Positions 6,415 through 12,789 of a stretch of 12,789 nt of DNA are shown here, one piece after another. A model generated the notes under the pieces. It ran no database searches. It was not told the origin of the DNA and saw nothing but the letters and a program-made list of their open reading frames with translations. The position numbers and the translations under genes are program-made. The stretch spans positions 1 to 12,789 of the forward strand of contig JBDUDA010000065.1 of NCBI GenBank assembly GCA_040003205.1, given 5' to 3'. How positions within the stretch are numbered: position 1 is the stretch's first letter; every line of letters begins with the position of its first letter. The stretch comes from JALYIM01 sp040003205 (GTDB lineage: Bacteria; Acidobacteriota; Terriglobia; Terriglobales; Acidobacteriaceae).

Positions 6415-7977
6415 TTGGCACTCGACGAGAAAATTTACGAATTGCGGCTCGAAAAGTTGAAGCAGATCGCCGCGCTCGGACAGCAAATTTATCCGACAAA
6501 ATACGAGACCACACATACCATCCCGGAAATTGTCGCGGCCTATTCAGCCACCGCCGCGGAGCAGCTTGCCGATCCGCGGATTAGCGTCCGTGTTGCAGGA
6601 CGCATTATGGCTATCCGCCTCATGGGCAAAGCGGGATTCGCCCATCTCCAGCAGAGCGGCCGGCAATTGCAAATCTATGTGAAGAAAAATGCGGTCGGCG
6701 AGAAGGCGTTTGAGCTGTACAAACTGCTCGACCTGGGTGACCACATCGGCGCATCCGGATACCTTTTTCGCACGCGCACAGGGGAACTCAGCATTCATGT
6801 TGAGGAAATAACCTTCCTTGCAAAAGACCTGCTTCCCTTGCCTGAAAAGTGGCACGGCCTCACAGACGTCGAGCTCCGTTACCGCCAGCGCTATCTCGAT
6901 CTCATGATGAACTCTGAGGTAGGAGAGGTTTTTCTCAAGCGCACGAAGCTGGTGCAGTCCATGCGGCGCTCGCTCGATTCACGGGGGTTTCTCGAAGTCG
7001 AGACTCCCATGATGCAGCCCATTGCCGGGGGCGCGGTGGCGCGACCCTTTGTGACTCATCACAACACGCTGGATATTGATCTGTATCTACGCATCGCTCC
7101 CGAACTTTACCTGAAGCGCCTGGTGGTGGGCGGGTTTGATCGCGTCTACGAAATTAATCGCAATTTTCGCAACGAAGGCATCGGATGGCGCTGGAATCCG
7201 GAATTCACCATGCTCGAGTTTTATCAGGCCTACACCGATTACCGTGGCGTGATGGAGCTCACCCAGCAATTGATCGAGCAGGCGGCAATGGATGTCACTG
7301 GCGGCACGAAAATCAAGTGGGGAGAGCATGAGATTGACTGGGCCGCTTCCAATTGGCAGCGCATGACCATGCGCGAGGCCATCATTCGTTACTGGCCCGA
7401 CGCGGGCGGGGCGAAGCCAGAGATGGCGGATTTTGCTTCTCATGATTCGGTGGCAGCTTTAGTGCAACGATTCAACTCGGCGAATGCCCATATTGCCTAT
7501 GATCCGAAGAATCCCAAGGGCAAAACCATCGCGGAACTGTTTGAGGCGGTCGCGGAAGAACATTTGATTCAGCCCACGATCATTTACGAGTTCCCTGCGG
7601 CAGTGTCGCCGCTCTCGAAAAATAAAGCCGATGATCAGGATTACGTTGAGCGCTGGGAAATTTTCGCGGGCCAGATGGAGATCGCAAACGGCTTCAGCGA
7701 ATTGAACGATCCTGAAGAACAGCGGCGGCGTTTTGAATTGCAGTTGGTGGACCGCGAACGCGGCGATGAGGAAGCCCATCAAATGGACGAAGACTATATT
7801 CGCGCTCTTTCTTACGGAATGCCTCCAGCCGGCGGTGTGGGCGTCGGGATTGACCGCTTGGCAATGCTTCTAACGGATTCACACACCATCAGGGATGTAA
7901 TTCTCTTCCCGCTGCTCCGTCCAGAGAAAAAAGCCGAGTCACAGGAATCAGAAAACGAACCGGAAACAAAGTCGTAA
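6415..7977 (+). CDS. lysS: Lysyl-tRNA synthetase, class II
   Basis: Charges tRNA-Lys with lysine using ATP in the cytoplasm; 520 residues, slightly above the usual ~500. The N-terminal OB-fold that reads the anticodon covers ~57-140 (VRVAGRIMAIRLMGKAGF). The catalytic domain follows: motif 1 at 191-203 (GFLEVETPMMQP), the lysine-pocket segment LDIDLYLRIAPELYLKRL at 219-236, motif 2 at 251-270 and motif 3 near 475-487 (GVGVGIDRLAML). In motif 2 the nearly invariant RHNPEFT reads RWNPEFT, with Trp at 260. An acidic tail of ~17 residues ends the protein. The TTG start at 6415 is supported by AAGGA at 6405-6409, 5 bases upstream. It is monocistronic and meets galE tail to tail. Confidence 0.97.
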   Translation: MALDEKIYELRLEKLKQIAALGQQIYPTKYETTHTIPEIVAAYSATAAEQLADPRISVRVAGRIMAIRLMGKAGFAHLQQSGRQLQIYVKKNAVGEKAFELYKLLDLGDHIGASGYLFRTRTGELSIHVEEITFLAKDLLPLPEKWHGLTDVELRYRQRYLDLMMNSEVGEVFLKRTKLVQSMRRSLDSRGFLEVETPMMQPIAGGAVARPFVTHHNTLDIDLYLRIAPELYLKRLVVGGFDRVYEINRNFRNEGIGWRWNPEFTMLEFYQAYTDYRGVMELTQQLIEQAAMDVTGGTKIKWGEHEIDWAASNWQRMTMREAIIRYWPDAGGAKPEMADFASHDSVAALVQRFNSANAHIAYDPKNPKGKTIAELFEAVAEEHLIQPTIIYEFPAAVSPLSKNKADDQDYVERWEIFAGQMEIANGFSELNDPEEQRRRFELQLVDRERGDEEAHQMDEDYIRALSYGMPPAGGVGVGIDRLAMLLTDSHTIRDVILFPLLRPEKKAESQESENEPETKS

Positions 7978-7985
7978 ACGGGCAG

Positions 7986-8945
7986 TCAGCGCCGACTTTC
8001 GCTCCACTTCCAGGCGGTAGAAACAATCTCATCCAACGAGCGTTTTGCTTTCCAATGAAGCAATTTCTCGGCGCGGCTGGGATCGGCAACCAGCGCCGGG
8101 GGATCGCCAGCCCGGCGCGGCGCGATCTTCGAAGGAACCTTTCTCCCGCTGATTTTCTCGATCGTTGAGAGAACCTCTTTCACCGAATAACCCTGGCCGG
8201 TTCCTAAATTTAATTGCGTGGAGTCGTTCTTGCCGAGGTATTCGAGTCCCATTACATGCGCTTCGGCCAGATCGTTCACGTGAATGTAATCACGAACGCC
8301 CGTCCCATCCGGGGTAGCGTAATCGTCCCCAAAGATTTCGAGCGCGGGACGCTTACCGTAGATGGCCTCGAAGGCGGCGGGAATCAAATGTGTTTCGGGA
8401 TTGTGCATTTCCCCTATCTCGATACTCTCGTCTGCCCCGGCGGCATTGAAATACCGGAAGGCAACATACTTCAATCCGTAGGCACGTGCGTAAGCGTCAA
8501 GCGCGTATTCAAAAGCAAGCTTGGTAGCGCCGTAAGGGTTTACGGGAGCGCGTGGATTTTCTTCCGTGATCGGAACCTTTACTGGAACGCCATAGACGGC
8601 GCAGGTAGAGGAAAAAATAAATTTTCTCACTGAGGATTCGAGCACAGCATCGAGCAGGGTTAAACTTCCTACGAGATTGTTCTGATAGTACTTGCGGGGA
8701 TTCTCTACTGATTCTCCGACATAAGCGTGTGCGGCGAAGTGCATGACGGCATCCACTGGCTGCAAGGCTTCTTTTATTTTCGCTCTGTCCGCAATGTCTC
8801 CGACGATCAGATCGAATCCGTCGGCAAGCGCCGCGTGCCCATTGGAAAGATTGTCGTAGATGACGGCTGTATGCCCCTGGCGCTTCAAGGCGCGCGCGGC
8901 GTGACTGCCGATATATCCTGCTCCCCCAACCACTAAAACGATCAC
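7986..8945 (-). CDS. galE: UDP-glucose 4-epimerase
   Basis: Interconverts UDP-glucose and UDP-galactose with bound NAD, feeding galactose use and surface polysaccharide synthesis. It is an extended short-chain dehydrogenase of 319 residues, slightly shorter than E. coli GalE. The Rossmann motif is GGAGYIG at 7-13. The active-site triad is visible: S112/S113-T114 (FSSTCAVYG) and Y138-x3-K142 (NPYGATK). HFAAHAYVGESV and FRYFNAAGAD are typical of GalE. The GTG start at 8945 has GAGG 5 bases upstream. It ends 8 bases from the lysS stop with no visible terminator between them. Other sugar-nucleotide epimerases share the fold, but the overall match favours GalE. Confidence 0.93.
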   Translation of the reverse strand: MIVLVVGGAGYIGSHAARALKRQGHTAVIYDNLSNGHAALADGFDLIVGDIADRAKIKEALQPVDAVMHFAAHAYVGESVENPRKYYQNNLVGSLTLLDAVLESSVRKFIFSSTCAVYGVPVKVPITEENPRAPVNPYGATKLAFEYALDAYARAYGLKYVAFRYFNAAGADESIEIGEMHNPETHLIPAAFEAIYGKRPALEIFGDDYATPDGTGVRDYIHVNDLAEAHVMGLEYLGKNDSTQLNLGTGQGYSVKEVLSTIEKISGRKVPSKIAPRRAGDPPALVADPSRAEKLLHWKAKRSLDEIVSTAWKWSESRR

Positions 8946-8947
8946 TT

Positions 8948-8983
8948 TTGCCTCACTTTTTGCGTAGTACTGATTTGAGGCAA
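8948..8983 (-). repeat. Inverted repeat in the galE leader
   Basis: An 8-bp perfect inverted repeat (TTGCCTCA at 8948-8955 and TGAGGCAA at 8976-8983, 20 bases apart) lies just before galE. The start-proximal arm contains the GAGG ribosome site of galE. It could be an operator or, if the transcript begins far enough upstream, an RNA hairpin masking the site. A weak -10-like TAAAAT (minus strand, 8985-8990) would start the RNA inside the far arm, which argues against the hairpin. Confidence 0.35.
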
Positions 8984-9017
8984 GATTTTAGCAGAGAAGA
9001 AATCGGAGCCTTGATCT

Positions 9018-9266
9018 CTAGGCCGCAGTGGTCAATCCCCACTTATGCTGGAGGCGTCGCTCGATGGTAGTGAAAACGAGGCCATCCACGACGGATCCGA
9101 TTGCGACAATGAGGATCATCACGGCAATTACCTGGTTCATGTCGTTGAGATCGCGTCCCATCATCAAGAGCTGACCAAGGCCGAGGCTGACAAAGATCAT
9201 CTCACCGGAGATCAGAGAGCGCCAGGCGAAGGCCCATCCTTGTTTCAATCCGGTCAGAAAAGGAAA
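9018..9266 (-). pseudogene. C-terminal remnant of an ABC transporter permease (NitT/TauT type)
   Basis: About 80 codons match the end of inner-membrane permeases for nitrate, sulfonate or taurine ABC importers: TGLKQGWAFAWRSLISGEM (the cytoplasmic loop that docks the ATPase, and after), GLGQLLMMGRDLNDMNQVIAVMILIVAIG, then the last helix and ERRLQHKWGL. The family protein is ~250 residues, so the first two thirds, including most membrane helices, are missing. Recognisable family sequence runs upstream of the TTG at 9248 to about 9266, then stops at the msrA terminator. An in-frame TAG follows shortly beyond. No ATPase or binding-protein gene is nearby. I regard it as a deletion remnant, not a working gene. 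Confidence 0.75.
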
Positions 9267-9286
9267 GCTAGCCGATAAAGGCTAGC
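9257..9286 (-). terminator. Rho-independent terminator after msrA
   Basis: On the minus strand GCTAGCC, a six-base loop and GGCTAGC form a perfect 7-bp stem (9286 to 9267), followed by TTTCCTTTTC (9266-9257). It lies about 70 bases after the msrA stop. The same bases also read as a direct repeat because GCTAGC is itself a palindrome. Confidence 0.7.
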
Positions 9287-9355
9287 CGAAGAATGCGCCA
9301 TCAAAGCCTCGTTAGAGCTGCGAAAGCTTACCCGGTGCGGTGGGTCGGAGTCAGA

Positions 9356-10021
9356 CTAGGGCCGGGCGACGTACAGATCGGGAAATTCCTCACTCAATCT
9401 CGAAACTTTCGGCGCGTCGTTGTACACGATGTAGAGATCCTTGGGATGGCGCTCGGCGTAGTTCTGGTGATATGCCTCGGCGGGATAAAACTTCCCCAGT
9501 GACTTGACTGAAGTCACAATGGGGCGCGCGAACACATTGGCCTTCTGAAGTTGAACGATGTAAGCTTCCGCGACTCTCTTCTGTTCATCGCTGGAGTAGA
9601 AGATAGCCGACCGGTATTGGCTGCCCTCATCCGGACCCTGACGGTTCAGTTGCGTTGGATCATGAGCGACAGAAAAGAACACCCGCAACAACTGTCCATA
9701 AGTAATTTGCGATGGGTTGTAAACGATCTTCACCGACTCCGCATGGCCGGTATTTCCGGTGCTGACGATTTCATATTCGGCGGATTTTTCGTCGCCTCCG
9801 ACGTATCCCGAAGTCGCGCTGACAACGCCTTTCACATGTTGGAAGACGGATTGAATGCCCCAAAAGCAGCCTCCCGCAAAGACTGCGGTTTGCTCACCCT
9901 TGGTTTGCGGGGACACATCTACTACGGGCGCAGGAAGGATGACGGCGTCTTTGCGAGGTGACGAGTTACTCACCGCAGCGACAGCTAGCAACACTATGAC
10001 CGGCAACGCGAAACGAAACAT
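9356..10021 (-). CDS. msrA: Peptide methionine sulfoxide reductase MsrA, exported, single cysteine
   Basis: Reduces the S-form of methionine sulfoxide in proteins. Its 221 residues begin with an N-terminal hydrophobic segment (3-18) after Arg3, a signal peptide or anchor, so it most likely acts outside the cytoplasmic membrane. No lipobox is seen. The catalytic motif is GGCFWG with C52 as nucleophile; GYVGG, TGHAESV, and DPTQLNRQGPDEGSQYRS follow as in the family, with YHQNY near the end. C52 is the only cysteine, so the usual resolving cysteines are absent and reduction must use an outside thiol. The ATG at 10021 is supported by GGAG 8 bases upstream. It is divergent from the MsrP-like oxidoreductase cluster and has its own terminator. 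Confidence 0.95.
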   Translation of the reverse strand: MFRFALPVIVLLAVAAVSNSSPRKDAVILPAPVVDVSPQTKGEQTAVFAGGCFWGIQSVFQHVKGVVSATSGYVGGDEKSAEYEIVSTGNTGHAESVKIVYNPSQITYGQLLRVFFSVAHDPTQLNRQGPDEGSQYRSAIFYSSDEQKRVAEAYIVQLQKANVFARPIVTSVKSLGKFYPAEAYHQNYAERHPKDLYIVYNDAPKVSRLSEEFPDLYVARP

Positions 10022-10148
10022 GACTATACTCCGTGCAAGAAACTGCTAAAGGCTTAGAGTTGACTGCTCCGCAAAAGTTTCATGATCACCACCTCATATG
10101 CTCAAAAGGGTCTCAGCGGACACTATTTTGATAATTCCGCGGCTCTGT

Positions 10149-10176
10149 TGTAACTTTGCAGCCTCCGGGACATCTC
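10149..10176 (+). promoter_or_regulatory. Candidate ECF sigma factor promoter
   Basis: TGTAAC (10149-10154), a 16-base spacer and CATCTC (10171-10176) resemble the AAC / (C)GTC-type elements read by ECF sigma factors. It is oriented toward the molybdopterin oxidoreductase gene and gives a leader of about 45 bases. The same cluster encodes an ECF sigma factor, which could read it. The -10 element is not a perfect CGTC. Confidence 0.45.
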
Positions 10177-10227
10177 ATGAAATCCGAAACAATCTGTCTC
10201 GTCGGACCACCTGACTAAGTGAATAAG

Positions 10228-10947
10228 ATGCAAACACCAATCGAAAAGCGGAAGTTCAAGGCCATCAATCGTCGCGAAGTATTGAAACTCACCCCGGTGA
10301 TTGTTTTAGGGGCGTTTGCGATCCCGCAATTGCAGAAGCCGCTATTGAAAGCGGGGTTGGGATTCAGTGACTGGGCGTCCTCGAAACTGTTTCGCAGCGG
10401 CCATCTCGCGCCCACTTTTGCCGATTCCGAGGTCACACCCTTCGACAAGTTTCCTGTTAACGGTTACGACGTCGAGGATCCCGAGGTGGACCTCGAAAAT
10501 TGGAGCCTCGAAGTCACAGGGGCGGTTCAGAAGCCTGGAAGCTTCACTTTGTCTCAAGTTCAGGCATTGCCTCGCTACCAGCAAAACACGCGTCACGTCT
10601 GCGTGGAGGGATGGGACGTAATCGGCCGCTTTGGTGGCGCACGGCTCTCGGATTTTCTTACACTGATTGGCGCTGACACCTCGGCCCGCTATTTGAGCGT
10701 CGAATGCGCGGACGACTATTACGAAACGCTAGACATGGCGACCGCTCTCCATCCGCAGACGTTGTTGTGCTACGACATGTATGAGCGGCCACTGACTCGC
10801 GAACACGGAGCGCCCTTGCGTCTGACCATCCCAACCAAGGTTGGATACAAGCAGGCGAAATACCTGACCAGCCTGAAGGTCAGCAATGTCATCGAGCGCG
10901 CAGGATATTGGGAAGACCAGGGGTATTCCGGGTTTTACGGGCTCTGA
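10228..10947 (+). CDS. Tat-exported molybdopterin oxidoreductase (SUOX/MsrP-like)
   Basis: A 239-residue molybdenum enzyme of the sulfite-oxidase fold, most like MsrP/YedY in layout. The N-terminus carries a twin-arginine signal (NRREVLK, R15-R16, with Val in place of the usual Phe) and a hydrophobic stretch. The molybdenum-binding cysteine is C125 in RHVCVEGWD. LTIPTKVGYKQAKYLTSLKV near the C-terminus is the usual pterin-contacting end. It is ~95 residues shorter than E. coli MsrP and has no dimerisation domain. The next gene is a membrane cytochrome b, its likely electron partner, 15 bases on. The substrate is open: methionine sulfoxide, another S- or N-oxide, or sulfite. I chose ATG 10228; a GTG at 10219 adds three residues. 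Neither start has a clear ribosome site. Confidence 0.88.
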   Translation: MQTPIEKRKFKAINRREVLKLTPVIVLGAFAIPQLQKPLLKAGLGFSDWASSKLFRSGHLAPTFADSEVTPFDKFPVNGYDVEDPEVDLENWSLEVTGAVQKPGSFTLSQVQALPRYQQNTRHVCVEGWDVIGRFGGARLSDFLTLIGADTSARYLSVECADDYYETLDMATALHPQTLLCYDMYERPLTREHGAPLRLTIPTKVGYKQAKYLTSLKVSNVIERAGYWEDQGYSGFYGL

Positions 10948-10962
10948 GAAGAGGAAAGTACA

Positions 10963-11658
10963 ATGTCTACCCAAGTCGTCGCGATTGAAGACAGCAAAAG
11001 CGATGAGCGCACCACTGCCGTCTACGAGCATCCTTTCATCGTTCGCCTGTGTCACTGGGTGAATGCAATTTCGCTCTTCGTACTGGTCGGTAGCGGATTG
11101 CAGATCTTCCGGGCGTTCCCTAGCTTTGGCGCCAAGATTCCTCAGAAAGATTTAATCAACTGGCCGAAGTCGCTTGCTCTCGGGGGCTGGCTGGGAGGCG
11201 CCTTGCAGTGGCACCTCACATTCATGTGGATTTATCTCTTCACGGGTGTGATTTACCTCGGATATCAAGCCCTAAGCGGAAATTACAAACAGGTTTTGTT
11301 TACTCCCCGGGACGTTCGCGGAGTATGGCCGATGGTGAAACATTACTTCTTCTTTGGTCGCAAGCCGGCGGTGAACGGAGCCTATAATCCGTTGCAGAAA
11401 CAGGCTTACACTTCTGCCGTCGCTCTTGGCGTTTTATCGGTGCTGACCGGGCTGGCAATATGGAAGCCAGTGCAATTCTCGTGGCTGGCATGGCTGATGG
11501 GCGGTTTTCACTGGGCCCGTCTGGGGCATTTTGTGATCATGTGGGCAATGCTGGCATTCATCTTTGGACACCTGGTTATGGTCGCTCTTCATGGCTGGAA
11601 CAATTTCGTTTCCATGCTGACCGGATGGAAGAAGAATCCTGAATACGGCGCCAAGTAG
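10963..11658 (+). CDS. b561/Ni-hydrogenase-type membrane cytochrome b
   Basis: A 231-residue membrane protein with four or five helices, probable electron carrier between the quinone pool and the exported molybdenum enzyme before it. Histidines placed like haem ligands are H31 (RLCHWVNA), H84 (QWHLTF) in the second helix, and H183, H189, H203 and H210 in the final helices. The start motif H-P-x-x-x-R-x-x-H-W is typical of the cytochrome b561/Ni-hydrogenase cytochrome b family. It is not a close match to YedZ/MsrQ. An SD (AGAGGAAA) lies 7 bases before the ATG. It is translationally close to the oxidoreductase, and a weak terminator follows. Confidence 0.9.
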   Translation: MSTQVVAIEDSKSDERTTAVYEHPFIVRLCHWVNAISLFVLVGSGLQIFRAFPSFGAKIPQKDLINWPKSLALGGWLGGALQWHLTFMWIYLFTGVIYLGYQALSGNYKQVLFTPRDVRGVWPMVKHYFFFGRKPAVNGAYNPLQKQAYTSAVALGVLSVLTGLAIWKPVQFSWLAWLMGGFHWARLGHFVIMWAMLAFIFGHLVMVALHGWNNFVSMLTGWKKNPEYGAK

Positions 11659-11679
11659 AACGCTGGCCACGGCGTTTTT
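11659..11679 (+). terminator. Weak terminator or attenuator before the sigma factor
   Basis: AACGCTG (11659-11665), loop GCCA and CGGCGTT (11670-11676) form a 7-bp stem with one G-U pair, followed by three more Ts and an A/T-rich stretch. It starts right at the cytochrome b stop codon. It may cut the amount of sigma/anti-sigma message relative to the two enzyme genes. Confidence 0.55.
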
Positions 11680-11703
11680 AATTTCACTGGATAGCGAGGG
11701 AAA

Positions 11704-12354
11704 ATGCTGGCGGCCGCGCCGGATAGATCAGCAGACCAACTTGAGGAAGACGCGCTGATCCGGAGGATCCGGAACGGGGAGCACGAGGTATTTTACGAAC
11801 TGATACGCCCGTACGAGAAGCGAGTCTACTTCACAGCGTTTGCCATCGTCCGGAATGAGGCGGATGCCGAAGATGTAAGCCAGGAAGCCATCCTCAAAGC
11901 CTTCCGGCACATCGGGCAATTTCGGGCTGAGGCACGGTTTAGTACGTGGTTGATCCAGATCACGGTCAACGAGGCGCGCATGCGCAGAAGAAAATCGCAC
12001 TCCGATCTCACGGAGCAAATCGCCGATCACGTGGATGAAGAGGGCAACTACACGGCACGCGATTTCGCGGATTGGCGGGAAATTCCTTCGGAGGTGCTGG
12101 ACCGCAGCGAAATTCGGCATGCGCTCGCATCTGCTCTCGCCTCGCTGGGCCACAAATATCGCGAGGTCTTTCTATTACGCGATGTGCAACATCTCAGCAT
12201 CGACGAAACTGCGAAGGTGCTGCGTATATCGAGTGCCTCGGTGAAAACCAGGCTCTTGCGAGCCCGGTTGATGCTGCGCGATCTGCTGGCCCCCGGGCTT
12301 GGTGGACCCTGGTGCGACAGGCTCGCCTTTGAAAAAGGTAAAAAGCCATGGTAA
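11704..12354 (+). CDS. ECF-family RNA polymerase sigma factor
   Basis: A 216-residue extracytoplasmic-function sigma factor (sigma-E type) that would direct RNA polymerase to a small set of promoters. Region 2 covers ~20-95, with VRNEADAEDVSQEAILKAF (core binding and -10 reading) and RFSTWLIQITVNEARMRRRK at its end. A variable acidic linker with DHVDEEGNY follows. Region 4 covers ~140-195, with LGHKYREVFLLRDVQHLSI and the helix-turn-helix TAKVLRISSASVKTRLLRAR that reads the -35 box. GAGGG lies 4 bases before the ATG. The stop overlaps the anti-sigma start, so the pair is translationally coupled. A target may be the ECF-like promoter at 10149. Confidence 0.95.
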   Translation: MLAAAPDRSADQLEEDALIRRIRNGEHEVFYELIRPYEKRVYFTAFAIVRNEADAEDVSQEAILKAFRHIGQFRAEARFSTWLIQITVNEARMRRRKSHSDLTEQIADHVDEEGNYTARDFADWREIPSEVLDRSEIRHALASALASLGHKYREVFLLRDVQHLSIDETAKVLRISSASVKTRLLRARLMLRDLLAPGLGGPWCDRLAFEKGKKPW

Positions 12355-12789
12355 TGAAATGCGACGAGGTGATGAGCAGCCTTTCAGAGTATCTGGAAGG
12401 TAACTTGGATTCTGCTCAAAGCACCGCCATGACACAACATTTCGACCAATGCAAACATTGCACGGCAGTCTTGCAAGGCACTCGCAATATTGTCGCGCTT
12501 TACGGGGACGCAAGAATGCAAGCGGTTCCATTTGGCTTTGAACATCGCTTGCATCGCAGAATGGAGGAAGTCATGCACCATTCCAACGGCACTTCTTTAG
12601 GATGGCTGGTTCTAGTGGTAGCCACTATCCTGGTAGCCGGTAGCTTCGAGCTGGCAACCTCGTCGGCTGTTCCTAATTCACTGCGTTCGCAGCATGCTCA
12701 TCCCGCGGGAGAATCGATGCCGCGGGACATGATGGTTGTGGTCGCCGAGGGCAGCAAGACCTTCCACCTCGCGAAGTGCCGCTTCATTC
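12348..12789 (+). CDS. Zinc-finger anti-sigma factor, truncated by window edge
   Basis: The first 147 codons of a membrane-bound anti-sigma factor that should hold the preceding sigma factor inactive. The N-terminal ~45 residues show the zinc-binding anti-sigma pattern: a Cys at position 5 (KCDEVMSSLSEYLEG) and HFDQCKHC (H-x3-C-x2-C). One transmembrane helix (about 86-104, WLVLVVATILVAGSFEL) follows, so the remainder lies outside the membrane. Just before the edge the outer part reads VVVAEGSKTFHLAKCRF, a Lys-x-Phe-His-x3-Cys motif. The ATG at 12348 has AAGG 10 bases upstream and overlaps the sigma stop; ATG 12354 (TAATG overlap) is possible too. The C-terminus lies beyond the window. Confidence 0.85.
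   Translation, partial: MVMKCDEVMSSLSEYLEGNLDSAQSTAMTQHFDQCKHCTAVLQGTRNIVALYGDARMQAVPFGFEHRLHRRMEEVMHHSNGTSLGWLVLVVATILVAGSFELATSSAVPNSLRSQHAHPAGESMPRDMMVVVAEGSKTFHLAKCRFI

Noticed and set aside
8214..8633. 139-codon plus-strand frame
   Set aside because: It is antisense to galE, whose motifs are unmistakable.
9267..9289. Direct repeat GCTAGCCGA, two copies 14 bases apart, as a target-site duplication
   Set aside because: The copies are explained by the self-palindromic GCTAGC in the two arms of the msrA terminator; no insertion sequence lies between them.
10219..10227. GTG start for the molybdopterin oxidoreductase
   Set aside because: It has no better ribosome site than the ATG nine bases later, which I prefer; the choice changes only three residues.

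Overview
The window looks like chromosomal DNA of a soil-type Acidobacteriota. I infer this from the gene families, the moderately high G+C, the frequent GTG/TTG starts and the gene neighbourhoods; no rRNA or marker phylogeny is available to prove it. It holds thirteen protein genes, one of them cut by the right edge, and one gene remnant. Nearly all the DNA is coding. I found no tRNA, rRNA, CRISPR array, insertion sequence or phage gene.

Left part (1-3000): a 914-residue cytoplasmic protein with a HEAT/armadillo-like helical body and a C-terminal PilZ-like domain. It ends at a strong bidirectional terminator, where it meets the opposing ATP synthase operon.

Minus-strand block (3011-6240), read right to left: a small PH-domain protein, atpZ, a PD-(D/E)XK nuclease-like protein, the ATP synthase subunit I gene (atpI), atpB (subunit a) and atpE (subunit c). 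Only membrane-sector genes are here. The run stops at the terminator, so atpF and the F1 genes must lie elsewhere. The nuclease-like gene sits inside an otherwise pure Fo assembly operon and is the oddest piece of this block. The c subunit carries a signal-peptide-like N-terminus.

Middle (6241-8945): a divergent promoter region, then lysS (class II lysyl-tRNA synthetase, plus strand), which meets galE (UDP-glucose 4-epimerase, minus strand) tail to tail with an 8-base gap.

Right part (9018-12789): the last ~80 codons of an NitT/TauT-type ABC permease survive as a pseudogene. It is joined directly behind the terminator of an exported, single-cysteine msrA. Divergent from msrA is a plus-strand cluster: a Tat-exported SUOX/MsrP-like molybdopterin oxidoreductase, a b561-type membrane cytochrome b, an ECF sigma factor and a zinc-finger anti-sigma factor with one membrane span. 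An ECF-like promoter lies upstream of the oxidoreductase. The anti-sigma factor's outer part ends, at the window edge, in a Lys-x-Phe-His-x3-Cys motif. Together these suggest a cell-envelope redox system, possibly repair of oxidised methionine or a related sulfoxide reduction, with its own sigma/anti-sigma switch. That functional link is inference from gene order.
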